Source of the DNA: Desulfuromusa sp.
GTDB taxonomy: Bacteria; Desulfobacterota; Desulfuromonadia; Desulfuromonadales; Geopsychrobacteraceae
Direction of reading: 5' to 3'
DNA: 18,597 nt
Assembly: GCA_023145655.1 (NCBI GenBank)
Contig: JAGLDI010000082.1
Coordinates: forward strand, 1 to 18,597
Shown: positions 17,448 through 18,597 of the stretch, piece after piece
Position numbering within the stretch: the first letter of the stretch is position 1
How the letters are laid out: every line of letters starts with the position of its first letter
The notes under the pieces: generated by a model
Database searches by the model: none
What the model saw: only the letters and a program-made list of their open reading frames with translations
What the model was told of the DNA's origin: nothing
Position numbers and translations under genes: made by a program

Positions 17448-17491
17448 CCATAGTCAGTACGGTCGCGTTATAAATACCAAAGATATAAAAC

Positions 17492-17566
17492 TGGTAGGCA
17501 CGGGCGGGATTGAACCGCCGACCCCTTCCGTGTCAGGGAAGTGCTCTCCCACTGAGCTACGTGCCT
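17492..17566 (-). tRNA. tRNA-Val (anticodon GAC)
   Basis: A 75-nt cloverleaf with encoded CCA (17492-17494). AGGCACG pairs with CGTGCCT. The anticodon stem CTTCC/GGAAG encloses the loop CTGACAC, giving anticodon GAC, which reads GUC and GUU. The T arm has GGCGGTTCAATCCCGCC. It is the second valine tRNA in the window and differs clearly in sequence from the CAC isoacceptor. Confidence 0.96.
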
Positions 17567-17585
17567 GCAACAAACCGCGGCGTCG

Positions 17586-17614
17586 TTTTAGCAGAGCGAC
17601 ATTGATACTGTCAA
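17586..17614 (-). promoter_or_regulatory. Promoter of tRNA-Val(GAC)
   Basis: On the minus strand a perfect TTGACA (17609-17614) precedes CTAAAA (17586-17591) at 17 bp, or TAAAAC at 18 bp. The start would be about 10 nt ahead of the tRNA. A second TTGACA at 17622-17627 has no good -10 partner. A GC-rich stretch (GACGCCGCGG) lies at the start site, as in stringent-controlled promoters. Confidence 0.55.
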
Positions 17615-17683
17615 GCTATTTTGTCAATTTCACTCTGCTTTTAACAATTTTCACACTAACCCATGGGCATTTTTTTTTCAAGC

Positions 17684-17713
17684 TTGCCTGATGCTGATGA
17701 CAAAGACTAAGAT
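17684..17713 (+). promoter_or_regulatory. Possible promoter of acyl-CoA synthetase gene
   Basis: TTGCCT (17684-17689) and TAAGAT (17708-17713) are 18 bp apart, each matching consensus at four of six positions. It is the best candidate in the 200-bp gap between tRNA-Val and the gene, but it is weak. No operator repeat was recognised. Confidence 0.25.
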
Positions 17714-17768
17714 GATTTTCCGGTAATCCAGCGAATAAGGACTCCAATAACAGATAAGGAGCACAACA

Positions 17769-18597
17769 GTGCAAACAATTGACCAGTTAATCCAGGCCAG
17801 CTGTCAACAACACACGGATAACGTTGCCCTACAGTTCAAATACAATGGACAGTGGAAACCCTTGACCTATAGTAAACTTTGGGAGACAGTTGAAAAGTTA
17901 GCTGCGGGGATCAATCAGCTGGAAATCAAGAAAAAGTCCCACATTGCTCTTTTAGGAGCATCCTCTCCCCGTTGGGTTGTCTCATACCTTGCAATATTGA
18001 GGGCTGGTTGTATTGCTATCCCAATTGATAAAGAGCTTAAAGCAACAGAACTGCGACATATTCTGAACGATTCCGATACTGATGCCGTATTTGTCGGGCA
18101 ACCACAATTTGAGACCCTTCTTGAAGTGGTTGATGACCTTCCCAAACTGAAGAAATTTGTTTTATTAGATACACCCCTTGCGGATCTTACCGACCAAGGA
18201 GACACTGCCAATACAATGGAGAGTCTTACTTCACTGTGGAGGGAACTGGTCAAAGATCTGGATATTCCAGCTGAACGTTGTAAACCGATTGAGGAAGCGG
18301 CCGTTCAGGCTTATTCAGGGCTGACCCAGCCGGAAGGGGAGACCGGAAAGAAAAAGAAAAAAAATAATTTCCTCTCTGAATCGGCCATGTCACGAAACCG
18401 CTTATTGAAGGAAAAACGCCTCTTCTACTACAAAGATATTTTCAATTCTACCCCCCTGCCCGCGACAAACAATCAACCAGAGGACAGGGCCGTTATCCTC
18501 TACACCTCCGGGACGACAGGCCGCTCAAAAGGGGCAATGCTCAGTCACCATAACATTGTGAGTAATATTGAAGCCGCCAACCAGCGCTTCCAGCTTG
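17769..18597 (+). CDS. Acyl-CoA synthetase / AMP-binding enzyme, 5' part
   Basis: The first 276 residues of an ANL-superfamily adenylating enzyme, probably a long-chain fatty acid-CoA ligase; the gene leaves the window with no stop. It starts at GTG 17769 with AAGGAG 7 nt upstream. Residues 1-175 show the N-terminal fold: PLTYSKLWETVEKLAAGI, HIALLGASSPRWVVSYLAIL, then AIPIDKELKATELRHIL. The phosphate-binding A3 motif LYTSGTTGRSKGAMLSHHN lies at 244-262. About 60 residues (180-240) between the N-terminal fold and A3 form a polar, Lys-rich stretch with five consecutive lysines; it looks like an insertion. It is encoded over an eight-A run at 18357-18364. The gene diverges from tRNA-Val(GAC). 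Substrate specificity cannot be judged without the C-terminal part. Confidence 0.88.
   Translation, partial: MQTIDQLIQASCQQHTDNVALQFKYNGQWKPLTYSKLWETVEKLAAGINQLEIKKKSHIALLGASSPRWVVSYLAILRAGCIAIPIDKELKATELRHILNDSDTDAVFVGQPQFETLLEVVDDLPKLKKFVLLDTPLADLTDQGDTANTMESLTSLWRELVKDLDIPAERCKPIEEAAVQAYSGLTQPEGETGKKKKKNNFLSESAMSRNRLLKEKRLFYYKDIFNSTPLPATNNQPEDRAVILYTSGTTGRSKGAMLSHHNIVSNIEAANQRFQL

Noticed and set aside
17380..17451. 24-residue N-terminal extension of ThrRS
   Set aside because: It translates a terminator hairpin and T-rich tail; the start at 17379 matches the family N-terminus and length.
17660..17680. CCCATGGG palindrome followed by nine T on the plus strand
   Set aside because: The palindrome has no loop and no gene ends upstream on that strand, so it is not a usable terminator.

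Overview
The window looks like chromosomal core DNA of a Desulfuromonadales/Geobacter-type bacterium (Desulfuromonadia, formerly Deltaproteobacteria). The main argument is gene order. One block runs thrS-infC-rpmI-rplT, then pheS-pheT-ihfA and a short MerR-type regulator; another runs pcm-nlpD-rpoS. The RpoS and IHF-alpha proteins are proteobacterial in type. The assignment comes from recalled synteny and protein motifs, not from a database search.

Layout. Positions 1-152 are an unassigned edge. A secreted Bax/FlgJ-type glucosaminidase (224-1264, +) has its own strong promoter and a recent-looking in-gene duplication. From 1337 to 17379 every protein gene is on the minus strand. Read in the direction of transcription from high to low coordinates: tRNA-Val(GAC), thrS, infC (AUA start), rpmI, rplT, a strong terminator, pheS, pheT, ihfA (with its own promoter), merR-like; pcm, nlpD, rpoS, apt; tRNA-Arg(CCU), tRNA-Val(CAC) and terminator; a short aldehyde-dehydrogenase-like remnant; lipB; tlyA; a HIT protein, an RSH protein with an eroded (p)ppGpp synthetase domain, and a lipid-anchorless secreted polysaccharide deacetylase. 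At the right edge an acyl-CoA synthetase (AMP-binding) gene starts on the plus strand, diverging from tRNA-Val(GAC), and runs off the window.

Function. The right half is translation machinery (ThrRS, PheRS, IF3, L35, L20, three tRNAs) plus the nucleoid protein IHF-alpha. The middle is a stationary-phase and repair set (Pcm, NlpD, RpoS, Apt). The left part is a mix of lipoate synthesis, rRNA methylation, nucleotide and alarmone hydrolysis, and cell-wall or polysaccharide remodelling.

I saw no CRISPR array, prophage, insertion sequence or defence island, and no clearly new multi-gene system. The observations most worth checking are the RSH protein with hydrolase residues intact but synthetase residues lost, the degraded ALDH fragment beside the tRNA-Val(CAC) terminator, the AUA start of infC, the 138-bp duplication in the glucosaminidase gene, and the terminator hairpin directly in front of thrS.
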